64,000 nucleotides of DNA from an unicellular cyanobacterium SU2 (GCA_002110465.1 NEED01000002.1:108681-172680), one strand, 5' to 3'. Numbered from the stretch's first letter, positions 18,965-29,237 are shown. Program-made: numbers and translations. The notes: generated from the letters alone by a model not told the origin.

Positions 18965-21343
18965 ATGCTAAAACCGATTATTGCCCTCATTGGTAATCCC
19001 AATTGTGGAAAAACAACCCTTTTTAATGCCCTGACTGGGGCTAACCAGCGCACCGGAAACTGGCCTGGCGTTACTGTAGATCGTAAAGAAGGTAAGTTTC
19101 GTTATGAAGACCAAGAAATGACCCTGGTAGACTTACCTGGGGTTTATTCTTTGGATGTGGAAGATACCGAGACAGGAATGGACGAACTGGTGGCGAGAGA
19201 TTACTTGCTGTCAGGAGAAGCGGATCTCGTTATCAATATCGTCGATGCGTCCAACTTAGAACGTAACCTCTATTTAACCACCCAACTGATGGAAATGAGG
19301 CTACCGATGGTTATTGCCCTCAATATGATGGATGTAGCTAAAGATAGAGGTATTTCTATCAACGCCGAACTATTACGAAAAAGGTTAGGATCTCATGTCA
19401 TCCCCATGAACGCAGCGAGAGAAGATGGAGTGCAGGACCTCTTACATATTATCGGGGCAATGGTGAAGAATATCAACCAAGCACCCAGTTATGTTGCCTA
19501 TCCTGCGGTGATTGAAGATGCCTTAGCCGAAATCGTTCCTTATATTACTGAAAATACGACTAACCGCATTGTCGAACCCCGTTGGACAGCTTTAAATCTT
19601 CTGCAATATGAAGATCGAGTTATACCAGAATTACAAGGGAATGAGTTATTAAATATGGTGGTGAAACATCGCCGTCAAATTCATCAAGTTTTAGGGGAAG
19701 ATATTGATATTATTATTGCGGATAGTCGTTATGGGTTCATTCGACAAGTGACCCAAGGGGCCACCGAACGTAGGGGAGAAATCAGTAATACCGCTTCCGA
19801 TCGCTTGGATCAGATTGTTTTGAACCGTTGGTTGGGAATTCCTATTTTCCTGGCGGTGATGTATATCATGTTCCTATTTACGATTAATGTCAGTGCTGCT
19901 TTTATTGACTTCTTTGATATTGCAGCAGGAACCATATTTGTCGACGGTTTTGCCAATGTATTACAAGGAATAGGCGCACCAGGATGGTTAATTGCCTTAT
20001 TAGCTGATGGTGCCGGCGGTGGTATTCAAACCGTAGCCACCTTTATTCCCGTAATTGGCTTTATGTTCCTCTTCCTCTCTATTTTAGAGGATTCTGGCTA
20101 CATGGCTAGAGCAGCCTTTGTTATGGACCGTTTAATGCGGTTTGTGGGTTTACCAGGAAAGTCCTTTGTTCCTATGTTAGTGGGATTTGGCTGTAATGTG
20201 CCAGCTATTATGGCTACACGGACGTTAGAAAATTCCAGGGATCGTCTGATGACCATTATGATGAACCCGTTTATGTCTTGTGGTGCGAGACTTCCGGTCT
20301 ATGCGTTGTTTGCTGCGGCATTTTTCCCCATTGGCGGACAAAATATTGTCTTTGGACTCTATTTATTGGGTATTGTTGCTGCTATTTTCACAGGAATGGT
20401 GATGAAAAATACCATTTTGAAAGGGGAAGTCAGTCATTTTGTCATGGAGTTACCCCCTTATCATTTACCTCGTCCGAAAGGGGTTTTAATACGCACCTGG
20501 GAACGGTTAAAAGCCTTTTTATGGAAAGCAGGCCGAGTTATTGTCTTGATGGTGATGATTTTAGGACTGTTAAACTCGATCGGGATGGACGGTTCTTTTG
20601 GGAACCAAGACAGTGAGCGATCTGTTTTGAGTAGTACCAGTCGTGCTGTGACTCCTGTTTTTGCACCGATGGGACTCGAACAAGACAACTGGCCAGCAAC
20701 GGTGGGCATTTTTACAGGGGTTTTTGCCAAAGAAGCGATGGTGGGAACCTTAGACTCTATTTATGGACAATTAGCTAAGGAAGATAACCCGGACGCAGTT
20801 GAAGAAGAAGGGTTTAGCTTCTGGGGAGGTATTGGTGAAGCGTTTGCCAGTATTCCTGCTAATTTATCAGATTTACCCAATCAATTGCTCGATCCGTTAG
20901 GTTTAAATGTGGGGGATACTAGCACTGTGGAAACAGCGGCCGAGGAACAGGAAGTACAGTTAGGTACGTTTGGGGCGATGGTGAAGCGGTTTAACGGTAA
21001 AGTTGGCGCATTTGCCTATTTACTGTTTGTCTTGCTTTATTTCCCTTGTGTTTCTGCCACTGCTGCGGTTTATCGAGAAACTAACGCTGGTTGGACGTTA
21101 TTTGTAGCGTTATGGACCACAGGGTTAGCTTATATTGTAGCCAGTGTGTTCTATCAAGCGTTAACATTAGCACAACATCCTATCTTTTCTATTAGTTGGA
21201 TTATTGGTTCTGTGGTGGTGGTAGCAGCAACTTTAACGATGATGAAGTTAGCTAAACCAGTGGGTAGCAAAACCCAACAACCTTTAATGCACCCAGAAAT
21301 GGCAACTCAAAATTCAGAAGTTGAAATGAGTGGGCGATCCTAA
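18965..21343 (+). CDS. feoB: Ferrous iron transport protein B
   Basis: High-affinity Fe(II) importer of the inner membrane. The N-terminal GTPase domain has G1 GNPNCGKTT (residues 10-18), G3 VDLPGVYSL and G4 NMMD, followed by the guanine-dissociation-inhibitor-like helical region. The membrane domain has the two Gate motifs with conserved cysteines (GFGCNVPAIMATR and FPCVSATAAVYRET) and many hydrophobic helices. At 792 residues it is full length. It is the middle gene of a feoA-feoB-feoC-like operon; iron-dependent (Fur) control is expected from other cyanobacteria. Confidence 0.96.
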   Translation: MLKPIIALIGNPNCGKTTLFNALTGANQRTGNWPGVTVDRKEGKFRYEDQEMTLVDLPGVYSLDVEDTETGMDELVARDYLLSGEADLVINIVDASNLERNLYLTTQLMEMRLPMVIALNMMDVAKDRGISINAELLRKRLGSHVIPMNAAREDGVQDLLHIIGAMVKNINQAPSYVAYPAVIEDALAEIVPYITENTTNRIVEPRWTALNLLQYEDRVIPELQGNELLNMVVKHRRQIHQVLGEDIDIIIADSRYGFIRQVTQGATERRGEISNTASDRLDQIVLNRWLGIPIFLAVMYIMFLFTINVSAAFIDFFDIAAGTIFVDGFANVLQGIGAPGWLIALLADGAGGGIQTVATFIPVIGFMFLFLSILEDSGYMARAAFVMDRLMRFVGLPGKSFVPMLVGFGCNVPAIMATRTLENSRDRLMTIMMNPFMSCGARLPVYALFAAAFFPIGGQNIVFGLYLLGIVAAIFTGMVMKNTILKGEVSHFVMELPPYHLPRPKGVLIRTWERLKAFLWKAGRVIVLMVMILGLLNSIGMDGSFGNQDSERSVLSSTSRAVTPVFAPMGLEQDNWPATVGIFTGVFAKEAMVGTLDSIYGQLAKEDNPDAVEEEGFSFWGGIGEAFASIPANLSDLPNQLLDPLGLNVGDTSTVETAAEEQEVQLGTFGAMVKRFNGKVGAFAYLLFVLLYFPCVSATAAVYRETNAGWTLFVALWTTGLAYIVASVFYQALTLAQHPIFSISWIIGSVVVVAATLTMMKLAKPVGSKTQQPLMHPEMATQNSEVEMSGRS

Positions 21344-21353
21344 ATAACCGTAG

Positions 21354-21415
21354 GGTGGGTTAGACGATTGTAATTGAGGTTACAAAAAGAACACTACAAT
21401 CCGTCGTAACCCACC
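21354..21415. repeat. Long imperfect inverted repeat (GGTGGGTTA...TAACCCACC)
   Basis: Arms of about 22 bases (starting GGTGGGTTAGACGATTGTA and ending TCCGTCGTAACCCACC) fold on each other with few mismatches around a short AT-rich centre, between feoB and the FeoC-like gene. The form is that of a small MITE-like or REP-like element common in cyanobacteria. As RNA it could protect the feoB 3' end or reduce read-through into the next gene. Confidence 0.65.
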
Positions 21416-21436
21416 ATTTTAGATATTTTGAGAACA

Positions 21437-21652
21437 ATGATTTTAACCGACATTCAAACTTACTTAAAAAAATACCAAAAAGCCTCTTTAGCCGAATTAG
21501 CCCTTCATTTTCGCATAGAAGCTGATGCGTTACGCCCTTTACTCAACAAATTAATTCGTAAAAAAAGAATTCGTCTCATGTCAGGAAAAAAATGTAAAAG
21601 TTGCTGTGATTGTCCCCCAGAAACCATTGAATTTTATGAGTGGGTACCCTAA
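21437..21652 (+). CDS. FeoC-like winged-helix [Fe-S] protein
   Basis: A 71-residue protein with a winged-helix N-terminus (MILTDIQTYLKKYQKASLAELALHF split as helix-turn-helix) and a basic C-terminal wing with a cysteine cluster (KKCKSCCDCP). This is the layout of FeoC, whose cysteines bind an iron-sulfur cluster and which modulates FeoB. I use the ATG at 21437 because the longer frame needs a TTG start. Position behind feoB, across a hairpin repeat, supports the call. Confidence 0.82.
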   Translation: MILTDIQTYLKKYQKASLAELALHFRIEADALRPLLNKLIRKKRIRLMSGKKCKSCCDCPPETIEFYEWVP

Positions 21653-21687
21653 ATTGTAAATCATTAATAAAATCAAATCTCAAAAAA

Positions 21688-21917
21688 ATGCTGCCGACTA
21701 TAACTCCAGAAAAAATTGATCTTCCGGCAGGAACAATCTTAAAGTTTTCTGGTACTGTAGCTGATTATGAAGAAGTTTTAAAGCGATTGGGCAATCGCTC
21801 GATTCCCCGTCTTCGTTTCCGAGATAACCATATTTTATTATTCCTCAATATGTTAATCGCGCTTGGGAAGTTGGTTCATCGGTTGCTTTGAGAGAATTTA
21901 ATCAAACGCTAGAATAA
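21688..21917 (+). pseudogene. Degraded Uma2-family (DUF820) gene
   Basis: The first part (LPTITPEKIDLPAGTILKFSG, then a VLKRLGNRSIPRLRFRD segment) reads like the N-terminus of a Uma2/DUF820 restriction-endonuclease-fold protein. The normal catalytic middle is absent. Near 21842 the frame changes, and the next frame (PQYVNRAWEVGSS, then VALREFNQTLE and a stop at 21915-21917) reads like the C-terminus of the same family. An internal deletion with frameshift explains this. Such genes are multicopy in cyanobacteria and often decay. Confidence 0.65.
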
Positions 21918-21948
21918 TTTATTTTTTCCTCGCTAATATTCAAAATAT

Positions 21949-23925
21949 ATGACTGAACACCATTCTCATCAAAGCTGCTGTAACGCTGAACATTCCGTCA
22001 CCGTGATGTCTGAGGTAACAACCAATGAAACTCATGATGACTGTTGTGGTAACAGTCATGAAAAGGGTGAGTTTCAGTTATGGCGAGAGTTAAGACCGAT
22101 CTTGATTTCCACACCCCTGTTATTAGTGGGACTCATTTTTCACGATCGCTTACACAATACCCCGTTTGCTATTGTGGAATACCTGATCTTGATTCCTGCT
22201 TACTTACTCTGTGGTTGGGGAGTGTTGACAACCGCAGGACGGAATATTTTGCAAGGTCGAATTTTTGACGAGAACTTTCTGATGACCATTGCCACTTTAG
22301 GAGCGATCGCTATTCACGAACTACCCGAAGCAGTGGGGGTGATGCTCTTTTATCAGGTGGGAGAGTTGGTACAGGGTTCAGCAGTGGGGCGATCGCGTCG
22401 TTCCATTCGAGCTTTATTAGAAGTGCGTCCCGATACGGCTAATCTTGTTGTTGGGGAGGAAACCATAACCGTATCCCCTGAACAGGTCAAAATAGGTGCC
22501 ATGATTCGGGTACGGCCTGGAGAAAAAGTTCCCCTTGATGGTGAGATTGTCGAAGGACGTTCTCAACTCGATACCTCTGCTTTAACCGGTGAATCAGTTC
22601 CCCGTACCGTGGTTGCAGGAGATGGGGTGTTAGCAGGGATGATTAACCAATCAGGGGGTTTAACTGTTCGGGTGACTAAACCCTTTGGGGAGTCATCCAT
22701 CGCCAGAATTTTAGAGTTGGTGGAAAACGCTAGAAGCAAAAAAGCAGATACCGAAAAGTTTATTACCCGTTTTGCCCGTTATTATACCCCTGTTGTGGTT
22801 TTTCTGTCCCTAGCAGTTGCTGTGTTACCCCCTTTATTGATTACTGATGTAACGGTAAGCACCTGGACTTATCGGGCGTTAGTTTTGTTAGTTATTTCCT
22901 GTCCTTGTGGGTTGGTGATTAGTATTCCTTTGGGTTATTTTGGGGGTATTGGCGGAGCAGCAAAACGGGGTATTTTGATTAAAGGTTCTGCCTTTTTAGA
23001 TGCCTTAACTCAGGTGAAAACGGTTGTTTTTGATAAAACAGGGACGCTAACGAAAGGAAACTTTAAAGTTACCGACATTATTACCCATAATGGTTTGAGT
23101 CAAGAACAATTATTAGAATTAGCGGCCACGGTAGAATCTCAATCCAATCATCCCGTCGCCGAGTCCATTCGACAAGCTCATGGAAAACCTATTAATGCTT
23201 CTCAAGTGGAAAATTATCAAGAAATTGCCGGACATGGAATTTGCGCTCACGTTGATGGCAAAGTTGTTATTGTAGGAAACGATCGCTTATTGCATCGACA
23301 AGAAATCCCCCACGATGTCTGTGTCGTAGAGGGAACAGTGGCTCATTTAGCGGTGGATGGTCAATACAGTGGACGCATCTTAATTGCTGATGAACTCAAA
23401 GAAGATGCCTCCTCGGCCATCCAAAGACTGCATAAACAGCAGATTAAAACGGTGATGCTGACAGGAGATAGTCAGGCGATCGCTCATACTATTGCACAAC
23501 AGCTAAGGATAGATGATGTTCAAGGGGAACTCTTACCAGAGGATAAGGTCAATGCTTTAGAGGCGATCATTACCTCAGCCAACCATAAAGTCGCATTTGT
23601 TGGGGACGGCATCAACGACGCACCGGTTATTGCTCGTGCTGACGTGGGTATCGCTATGGGGGGACTGGGTTCCGATGCAGCTATTGAAACCGCCGATGTG
23701 GTGATTATGACCGATGCCCCTTCTAAAATAGCAGAAGCGATCGCCATTGCTCGCCGAACCCTAGGAATTGTTTGGCAAAATATTATTATTGCCTTGGGGG
23801 TAAAAGTGGTGTTTATTGGCTTGGGTGCTATCGGTATAGCAACCCTCTGGGAAGCTGTCTTTGCCGATATGGGAGTAGCTTTATTAGCGATTCTTAATGC
23901 TAGTCGGGTATTGCAGACAAACTAG
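21949..23925 (+). CDS. P1B-type heavy-metal transporting ATPase (Zn/Cd/Pb/Co type)
   Basis: Exports soft or transition-metal ions using ATP. At 658 residues it has the membrane metal-binding CPC (residues 318-320), the phosphorylated Asp362 in DKTGTLT, the TGES actuator loop (LTGESVP), an HP motif (SNHPVAE) and GDGINDAP. Instead of an HMA domain, the N-terminus is a short His/Cys-rich tail with two CC pairs (Cys10-11 and Cys32-33). CPC with this type of tail fits the Zn/Cd/Pb group, but the ion is not certain. It lies downstream of the feo genes; no metal-responsive regulator gene is adjacent. Confidence 0.9.
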   Translation: MTEHHSHQSCCNAEHSVTVMSEVTTNETHDDCCGNSHEKGEFQLWRELRPILISTPLLLVGLIFHDRLHNTPFAIVEYLILIPAYLLCGWGVLTTAGRNILQGRIFDENFLMTIATLGAIAIHELPEAVGVMLFYQVGELVQGSAVGRSRRSIRALLEVRPDTANLVVGEETITVSPEQVKIGAMIRVRPGEKVPLDGEIVEGRSQLDTSALTGESVPRTVVAGDGVLAGMINQSGGLTVRVTKPFGESSIARILELVENARSKKADTEKFITRFARYYTPVVVFLSLAVAVLPPLLITDVTVSTWTYRALVLLVISCPCGLVISIPLGYFGGIGGAAKRGILIKGSAFLDALTQVKTVVFDKTGTLTKGNFKVTDIITHNGLSQEQLLELAATVESQSNHPVAESIRQAHGKPINASQVENYQEIAGHGICAHVDGKVVIVGNDRLLHRQEIPHDVCVVEGTVAHLAVDGQYSGRILIADELKEDASSAIQRLHKQQIKTVMLTGDSQAIAHTIAQQLRIDDVQGELLPEDKVNALEAIITSANHKVAFVGDGINDAPVIARADVGIAMGGLGSDAAIETADVVIMTDAPSKIAEAIAIARRTLGIVWQNIIIALGVKVVFIGLGAIGIATLWEAVFADMGVALLAILNASRVLQTN

Positions 23926-24031
23926 CAGGTCTTTTAACTTGACTAATGAATGAGCATTCTCAAAAAAGTTATTTAAAACTTCATCAAAAATGCTCTAGTA
24001 ATTAACTAACTTGAGAGGTGAACAACTAAAA

Positions 24032-26167
24032 TTATCCCTTGACAATTGCCCCAAAATCTGCTATTATTCTCCCATAATTTCGGAGAATTCCTAACAGGTT
24101 CAAACGGTTTTGTCGAATTTTAGGATCTTTATCCATTACTAAGACGCTATCTTCTCCATCAAAAAAGTTACTCACAGTAGGAGCAATTTGAGTTAATCCT
24201 TCTACCAGTAATTGATAATTTCTTTCAGATTTTGCCGCTAAAGTTTTAGGCAATAAATCCACTAATTCTTGATAAAATAACCTCTCGGAACTTTGTTGAA
24301 AAAGTTTAGGACGAATTACTTCAGTCGGATCAAGTTCAAGAAATTCTAAGTCCCCTTGAGAAGCTAAACGAGTCGAACGATTAACGGTTTCATAGATAGC
24401 ATCTAATTGGCCATTGTTGCGGATTTCCTGTAAGAATTGAGCGCGATCTCGGACATCTAATAAATCCTGTAAAGCCCTTTCCCGGAATTCGGGGTCATCT
24501 TCTCCTAATACCGCATTGACTAAATCATAATCAATTTTCAATTCATCTTGCAGGAGGGTTTGAAGGCGTTGAATAAAGAAGTCTTGTAATGCTTCTAGGG
24601 GAGGTTCCTTATCACTATGACCTGTCATAAAATCCCGACTTCCTTGGGCTAATAATTGGGCTAAATTAATATTTAATTGTGCTTCCCAGGTAATATTAAT
24701 TATTCCATTAGCCGCCCTTCGTAAAGCAAACGGATCAGATGATCCAGTAGGTATCATTCCTAAGCCAAAAATACTGACCAAAGTATCAAGGCGATCAGCT
24801 AATCCTACCACTTGACCCGTTAGAGACTTTGGCATGATATCATCAGCCCCACGGGGTAAGTAATGATCAAAAATTCCTTGGGCTACTGTTTCTGACTCTC
24901 CACTTACCAAAGCGTATTTTTGTCCCATAACCCCTTGTAATTCAGGAAATTCATAGACCATCTGGGTAACGAGATCCGCTTTACACAGCATGGCGGTACT
25001 TTCAATTTCTTCACATTGTTGCTGCGTTAACTCTAATTGTTGGGCAATTTGTTGGGATAACTCCATAATTCGGTCAACCTTATCCCGCATAGTCCCTAAT
25101 TCTTCTTGAAAGGTAACGGTTTCGAGTTGGGGAAGGAAACTTTCGAGGGGTTCACTACAGTCTGCATGATAGAAAAATTGGGCATCGGCCAAACGGGCCC
25201 GAATCACCCGTCCATTTCCTGCGGCGATAATCTCAGATTTAGCGCGATCGCCATTAGAAATAGTAATAAAGTTGGGCAAAAGTGACCCTTGGGAATTTTT
25301 CACCGCAAAATAACGCTGATGAGTCACCATAACTGTGGTAATGACTTCTGTGGGAAGTTCAAGAAATTCCTCATCAAATTTCCCTGCGATCGCTGTGGGA
25401 TATTCTACTAAATTAGTTACTTCTGTTAATAAATCAGGGGGAATATCTGGGGTTCCTTTTAGCTGTTTAGCGACCGTTTTCACCTCTTTTTCAATGGTTT
25501 GGTGACGGTGGTAGGTATCGACTTCTACAAATGCGGTTTGTAAGGTTTCCTGATATTTAGATGGGTGGGGGATAGTAACAGCATCGGGGTGAAGGATGCG
25601 ATGACCATAGGAAAGGCGATCGCTGGTTAAGGTGGTTTCTCCATTGACTAATTCCCACGGGAGGACTTGATCATCACACAGGGTAACTAACCAACGGATA
25701 GGGCGAGGAAAGCGTAAGTCTCCATTTCCCCACCGCATAAAGCGTCTTCCTTCTAATTTTGTGATCCAGGTGGGAATTAATTCTTGTAAAATTTCTGGGG
25801 TGGGTCGTCCTTTAATCTTTTTCTCGATAAATACAAAGTCTCCCTTTTCTGTGGGGCGAATTTCTAGGTCAGCGATGTCTACCTCCTGTTTACGGGCAAA
25901 TCCTTCTGCTGCTTTAGTGGGTTTTCCATCTTTAAAGGCCGCTTTTGCTGGGGGTCCTTTGATAGTTTCGGTGCGATCACTTTGTTGATCGGGGAGTCCT
26001 GCCATTAGGACTGCTAAGCGACGAGGTGTCCCATAAACGTTGATGGACTCTGGGGTTAGAAATTCTTCTTCTAGACTAGGGGGGATGCGTTGTTCCCATT
26101 GGGCGATCGCACTATCAATAAAATCTGCGGGTAATTCTTCTGTTCCGACTTCTAATAAAAAGAACAT
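24032..26167 (-). CDS. glyS: Glycyl-tRNA synthetase beta subunit
   Basis: Beta chain of the bacterial alpha2-beta2 glycyl-tRNA synthetase; it recognises tRNA-Gly while the alpha chain (glyQ, not in the window) makes glycyl-adenylate. The 711-residue protein starts with the family signature [14 protein letters not shown] and has the HD-like central region ([12 protein letters not shown] onward) and the C-terminal anticodon-binding helices ([15 protein letters not shown]). Full length, cytosolic and apparently monocistronic, converging with the P1B ATPase gene. Confidence 0.96.
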   Translation of the reverse strand: MFFLLEVGTEELPADFIDSAIAQWEQRIPPSLEEEFLTPESINVYGTPRRLAVLMAGLPDQQSDRTETIKGPPAKAAFKDGKPTKAAEGFARKQEVDIADLEIRPTEKGDFVFIEKKIKGRPTPEILQELIPTWITKLEGRRFMRWGNGDLRFPRPIRWLVTLCDDQVLPWELVNGETTLTSDRLSYGHRILHPDAVTIPHPSKYQETLQTAFVEVDTYHRHQTIEKEVKTVAKQLKGTPDIPPDLLTEVTNLVEYPTAIAGKFDEEFLELPTEVITTVMVTHQRYFAVKNSQGSLLPNFITISNGDRAKSEIIAAGNGRVIRARLADAQFFYHADCSEPLESFLPQLETVTFQEELGTMRDKVDRIMELSQQIAQQLELTQQQCEEIESTAMLCKADLVTQMVYEFPELQGVMGQKYALVSGESETVAQGIFDHYLPRGADDIMPKSLTGQVVGLADRLDTLVSIFGLGMIPTGSSDPFALRRAANGIINITWEAQLNINLAQLLAQGSRDFMTGHSDKEPPLEALQDFFIQRLQTLLQDELKIDYDLVNAVLGEDDPEFRERALQDLLDVRDRAQFLQEIRNNGQLDAIYETVNRSTRLASQGDLEFLELDPTEVIRPKLFQQSSERLFYQELVDLLPKTLAAKSERNYQLLVEGLTQIAPTVSNFFDGEDSVLVMDKDPKIRQNRLNLLGILRNYGRIIADFGAIVKG

Positions 26168-26208
26168 ACTGACTGACGATGATAAATTAAGATTAAGGTA
26201 CTATTGAT

Positions 26209-26250
26209 GCTACGCAAAAGCAAAAAGCGCGCTACGCGAAGGCAAAAAGG
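26209..26250. repeat. Tandem GCTACGC(A/G)AA(A/G)GCAAAAAG pair
   Basis: Two 19-base copies (26209-26227 and 26231-26249) with two mismatches, 22 bases apart, just upstream of glyS. The GCTACGCGAAGGC core is a common dispersed repeat in this group of cyanobacteria. Confidence 0.6.
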
Positions 26251-26489
26251 AACTAGAAAACCTATTATACAGAGGTTTCAGCAATGTTACCTAACCCCAC
26301 TTTGTAATTACCGATGGCGCGTCTTGCTATAAAAGTTATCCTATCTGATGATACCTTGTCAGGATTAGCGATCGCTCTTTACATCTATTTTTGTTTAATT
26401 TTCCTTAACTTTTTAATTGGGTTTAGTTTTGATGATGAGTTAATGTGAAGTTATAATTTTTTTATTTTAGAGTCAAAATAGAAAGGTTC

Positions 26490-26547
26490 GTAGTCAGGGC
26501 TTTAGCCCTAATAGTATAATAATTTAAAGCTCTAAAGAGCTTACTAC
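26490..26547. repeat. GTAGT...ACTAC-flanked double-hairpin repeat
   Basis: Two hairpins (GGGC-TTTA-GCCC and AAGCTC-TAAA-GAGCTT) lie between inverted flanks GTAGT and ACTAC. A shorter relative with the same flanks and one hairpin is at 47191-47224, which suggests a mobile REP-like sequence. Confidence 0.55.
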
Positions 26548-26677
26548 AAGCTTATGCCTATTACATATTCTAAGAAAAAGGAACGGTAACGAGGTTGAAA
26601 ATTCCTCGCTACACTACGGTACGATAATTGCACCGAAGGATGCCAGAAATCGACTATCTCACTATCTGTTAGCCAGT

Positions 26678-28030
26678 TCACGAAGGAGACAAAACTTCGG
26701 GTTGCATGGATGTCTTTTCTGAGGTTTCAGGTTCATCAATAAAATGAACTAATACAGCCGCTAATAGTAAAGAAAAGCCCCCTACAACCACCACCAATAA
26801 ACGGTTGCTATCAAGGAATGTTTTGATAACCCAACCTAACCCCAAAGCAGCCACAATTTGAGGAAGGACAATAAAAGCATTAAAAATCCCCATATATAAC
26901 CCCATGTTTTGACCTGTCAAGGTTCGGGACAATATAGAATAAGGAATGGCTAAGGTACTTGACCAAGCAATGCCAAAGCCCACCATTGGTAATAAAACGA
27001 ATAACGGTTCATCAACAAATCCTAAGGAAATCAACCCGATTCCTCCACAAATTAAACACAAAGAATGGGTGATTTTATGGTTAGTTATTTCCGTTAATGT
27101 CGGTAACATCCAAGAGAAAAGAAAACACACTCCGTTGTAGACAGCAATACAAATTCCAGCCCATTCAATGCCATCTGTATATAGTTGTGAATTTTCTTCA
27201 ACTGCCCCAAAAATATGGTGGGCGATCGCTGGGGGAAAATAAAGAAAAACACAAAAGATTCCTAGCCAAGTAAAAAATTGTACCACCGCTAATTGTTTCA
27301 TGGTGGTTGGCATGGCTTTAATTAAAGAAAAAATTTCGGTTATTTTATCTAAAGAACTCTTATTTTCTTGGGCATTTCGCATCTTTTCTAAATTCTTAGG
27401 TGGGTTTTCCGAGGTAGTTACTACTGTCCAAATAACAGTTCCTAAAAAGACTGCCGCCCCGATATAAAAAGATAATTTCACTGAAAAAGGAACCCCGACT
27501 TCTCCTCCCTCATCAACATGAAATATGTGGGTTAATATCCAGGGAGATAATGAAGCCATAACGGCCCCGGCCCCAATAAAAAAACTTTGCATTGAAAACC
27601 CTTGGGTCTGCTGTTTTTGGGGAAGTAAATCGACAATAAAGGCTCGAAAGGGTTCCATGCTAATATTAACCGAAGTATCCAAAATCCAAAGCAATCCCGC
27701 AGCCATCCATAGACTAGAAGAATTAGGCATCAAAACAAGGGCAATAGAACTGAGAATAGCCCCTACTAAAAAGTATGGTCGTCTACGTCCTAGAGGACCC
27801 CAAGTCCGATCGCTCATGTAACCGATAACCGGTTGGGCAATTAAACCACTCAAAGGAGCAGCTAACCACAAAATAGGGATTTGCTCGGGGTTAGCCCCCA
27901 AATACTCATAAATTGCGGTGGTATTGGCCATTTGCAATGCCCACCCATATTGGATGCCAAAAAAGCCAAAACTCATATTCCAAAGTTGCCAAAAATTGCG
28001 CACTTTTTTGGTGTTTTTTTTCTCTGTCAT
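26678..28030 (-). CDS. MFS transporter, sugar:cation symporter-like (SLC45/GPH type)
   Basis: A 450-residue permease with 12 predicted helices. The N-terminal FWQLWNMSFGFFGIQYGWALQ, the loop GYMSDRTWGPLGRRRPYF after helix 2-3, and the acidic helix-4 segment (DTSVNISMEPFRAFIVD) are typical of the sucrose/maltose transporter-like (SLC45/GPH) branch of the MFS. The substrate is unknown; a sugar or glycoside is inferred. It lies 48 bp downstream of gpsA on the same strand and may be co-transcribed. Confidence 0.82.
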   Translation of the reverse strand: MTEKKNTKKVRNFWQLWNMSFGFFGIQYGWALQMANTTAIYEYLGANPEQIPILWLAAPLSGLIAQPVIGYMSDRTWGPLGRRRPYFLVGAILSSIALVLMPNSSSLWMAAGLLWILDTSVNISMEPFRAFIVDLLPQKQQTQGFSMQSFFIGAGAVMASLSPWILTHIFHVDEGGEVGVPFSVKLSFYIGAAVFLGTVIWTVVTTSENPPKNLEKMRNAQENKSSLDKITEIFSLIKAMPTTMKQLAVVQFFTWLGIFCVFLYFPPAIAHHIFGAVEENSQLYTDGIEWAGICIAVYNGVCFLFSWMLPTLTEITNHKITHSLCLICGGIGLISLGFVDEPLFVLLPMVGFGIAWSSTLAIPYSILSRTLTGQNMGLYMGIFNAFIVLPQIVAALGLGWVIKTFLDSNRLLVVVVGGFSLLLAAVLVHFIDEPETSEKTSMQPEVLSPS

Positions 28031-28078
28031 AGGATGAATTTTTTTTATTTAATTTGACATTAACTATCAATTAATTAT

Positions 28079-29026
28079 TTATTGAAATTCCAAATCACAA
28101 AATTCGGGTTTTAGATCTCGTTCCATTAACGCTTGAACAGCTTCTTCTGGGGTAGTTTTCCCTTTGAGGAGTCGATAAACTTGACGGGCGATCGGGATGG
28201 CAATTTCTTGCTGATTAGCTAGATCGACTAACACATGGGTGGTATTAACCCCTTCTGCGGTACTTTGTAAATCAATCAATACCTGTTCTAGGGTTTTGCC
28301 TTGGGCGAGTCCATAACCGACGCGATAATTACGGGATAAAGGGCTATCACAGGTAGCCATTAAGTCCCCTAACCCTGATAGACCAAAGAAGGTTTCAGGA
28401 GAAGCCCCAAAAAAAGCTCCCACTCTAATCATTTCTGGCAAGGCGCGGGTTAACAGGGCAGATTTGGCATTGGTTCCCAATTGTAGACCATCACAAACCC
28501 CCGAGGCGATCGCCATCACATTTTTAAGGGTTCCTCCTAATTCTGTCCCAATAGGATCAGTATTGATATAAACTCGAAACACATCTGAGGAAAAGATTTC
28601 TTGGACTTTTTCGGCGGCCGGTTCATTTTCACTAGCTAATACGGTAGCAGCTGGTAGTCCTTGGTCAATTTCTTTGGACAGATTTGGCCCTGATAAAACA
28701 ACAACGGGATGGTCTGGGAAAGATGCTTGCCAAATTTGGGAGGGAGTATGGGTTGTTTTGGGATCTAGACCTTTAGTTGCCGTAACAATAATAATATCCG
28801 ACGGAAAATCAAAGGTTTGTATCTTTTCAATGGTGGGTCTAACCCCTTTCATCGAAACTGCAGAGACGATCACATCAGCATCGACTACTACTGACTCTAA
28901 TGATTCGGTACTTCTACGAGACCACACGCGAACATTATTTTGTTGATTATATTTGGCTAAGGTTGCTAAGGCCGATCCCCATAATCCTGCCCCTATAATA
29001 GTGATGTTGATTGGTTTGTTACTCAT
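28079..29026 (-). CDS. gpsA: Glycerol-3-phosphate dehydrogenase [NAD(P)+]
   Basis: Reduces dihydroxyacetone phosphate to sn-glycerol-3-phosphate for membrane lipids and, in this organism, probably also for glucosylglycerol. The 315-residue cytosolic protein has the N-terminal Rossmann motif (IIGAGLWGSALATLA), the catalytic Lys in GGTLKNVMAIASG, and the NYRVG segment. Length is slightly below the 330 typical of the family because the first loop is short (YNQQNNVRVWSRR). Upstream gene of the pair with the MFS transporter. Confidence 0.95.
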   Translation of the reverse strand: MSNKPINITIIGAGLWGSALATLAKYNQQNNVRVWSRRSTESLESVVVDADVIVSAVSMKGVRPTIEKIQTFDFPSDIIIVTATKGLDPKTTHTPSQIWQASFPDHPVVVLSGPNLSKEIDQGLPAATVLASENEPAAEKVQEIFSSDVFRVYINTDPIGTELGGTLKNVMAIASGVCDGLQLGTNAKSALLTRALPEMIRVGAFFGASPETFFGLSGLGDLMATCDSPLSRNYRVGYGLAQGKTLEQVLIDLQSTAEGVNTTHVLVDLANQQEIAIPIARQVYRLLKGKTTPEEAVQALMERDLKPEFCDLEFQ

Positions 29027-29237
29027 TACGTTGTTATTTGTTTCTGCTTTTCTACTTACTATATCTCAATATTTTTCAGAGATGATTCTTTTGCTTATTT
29101 AAGAGATGGTTTTCGTTTTATTCTAAATTTCTACGGGGGTATTATAACACTTTCTTTCTATTTTATGCCATGTTGATATCTTTGGTGATGCTTTATCTGA
29201 AGAAACATTGAATGAGCTTTTCTGTTCAGTTAATCTA

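Larger units (their letters stand above)
26168..26677. other. Repeat-bearing intergenic region
   Basis: This 510-bp gap lies between the MFS gene and the glyS start, both on the minus strand. It holds the two short repeats listed separately and one HIP1 site. I see no gene. Confidence 0.5.
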
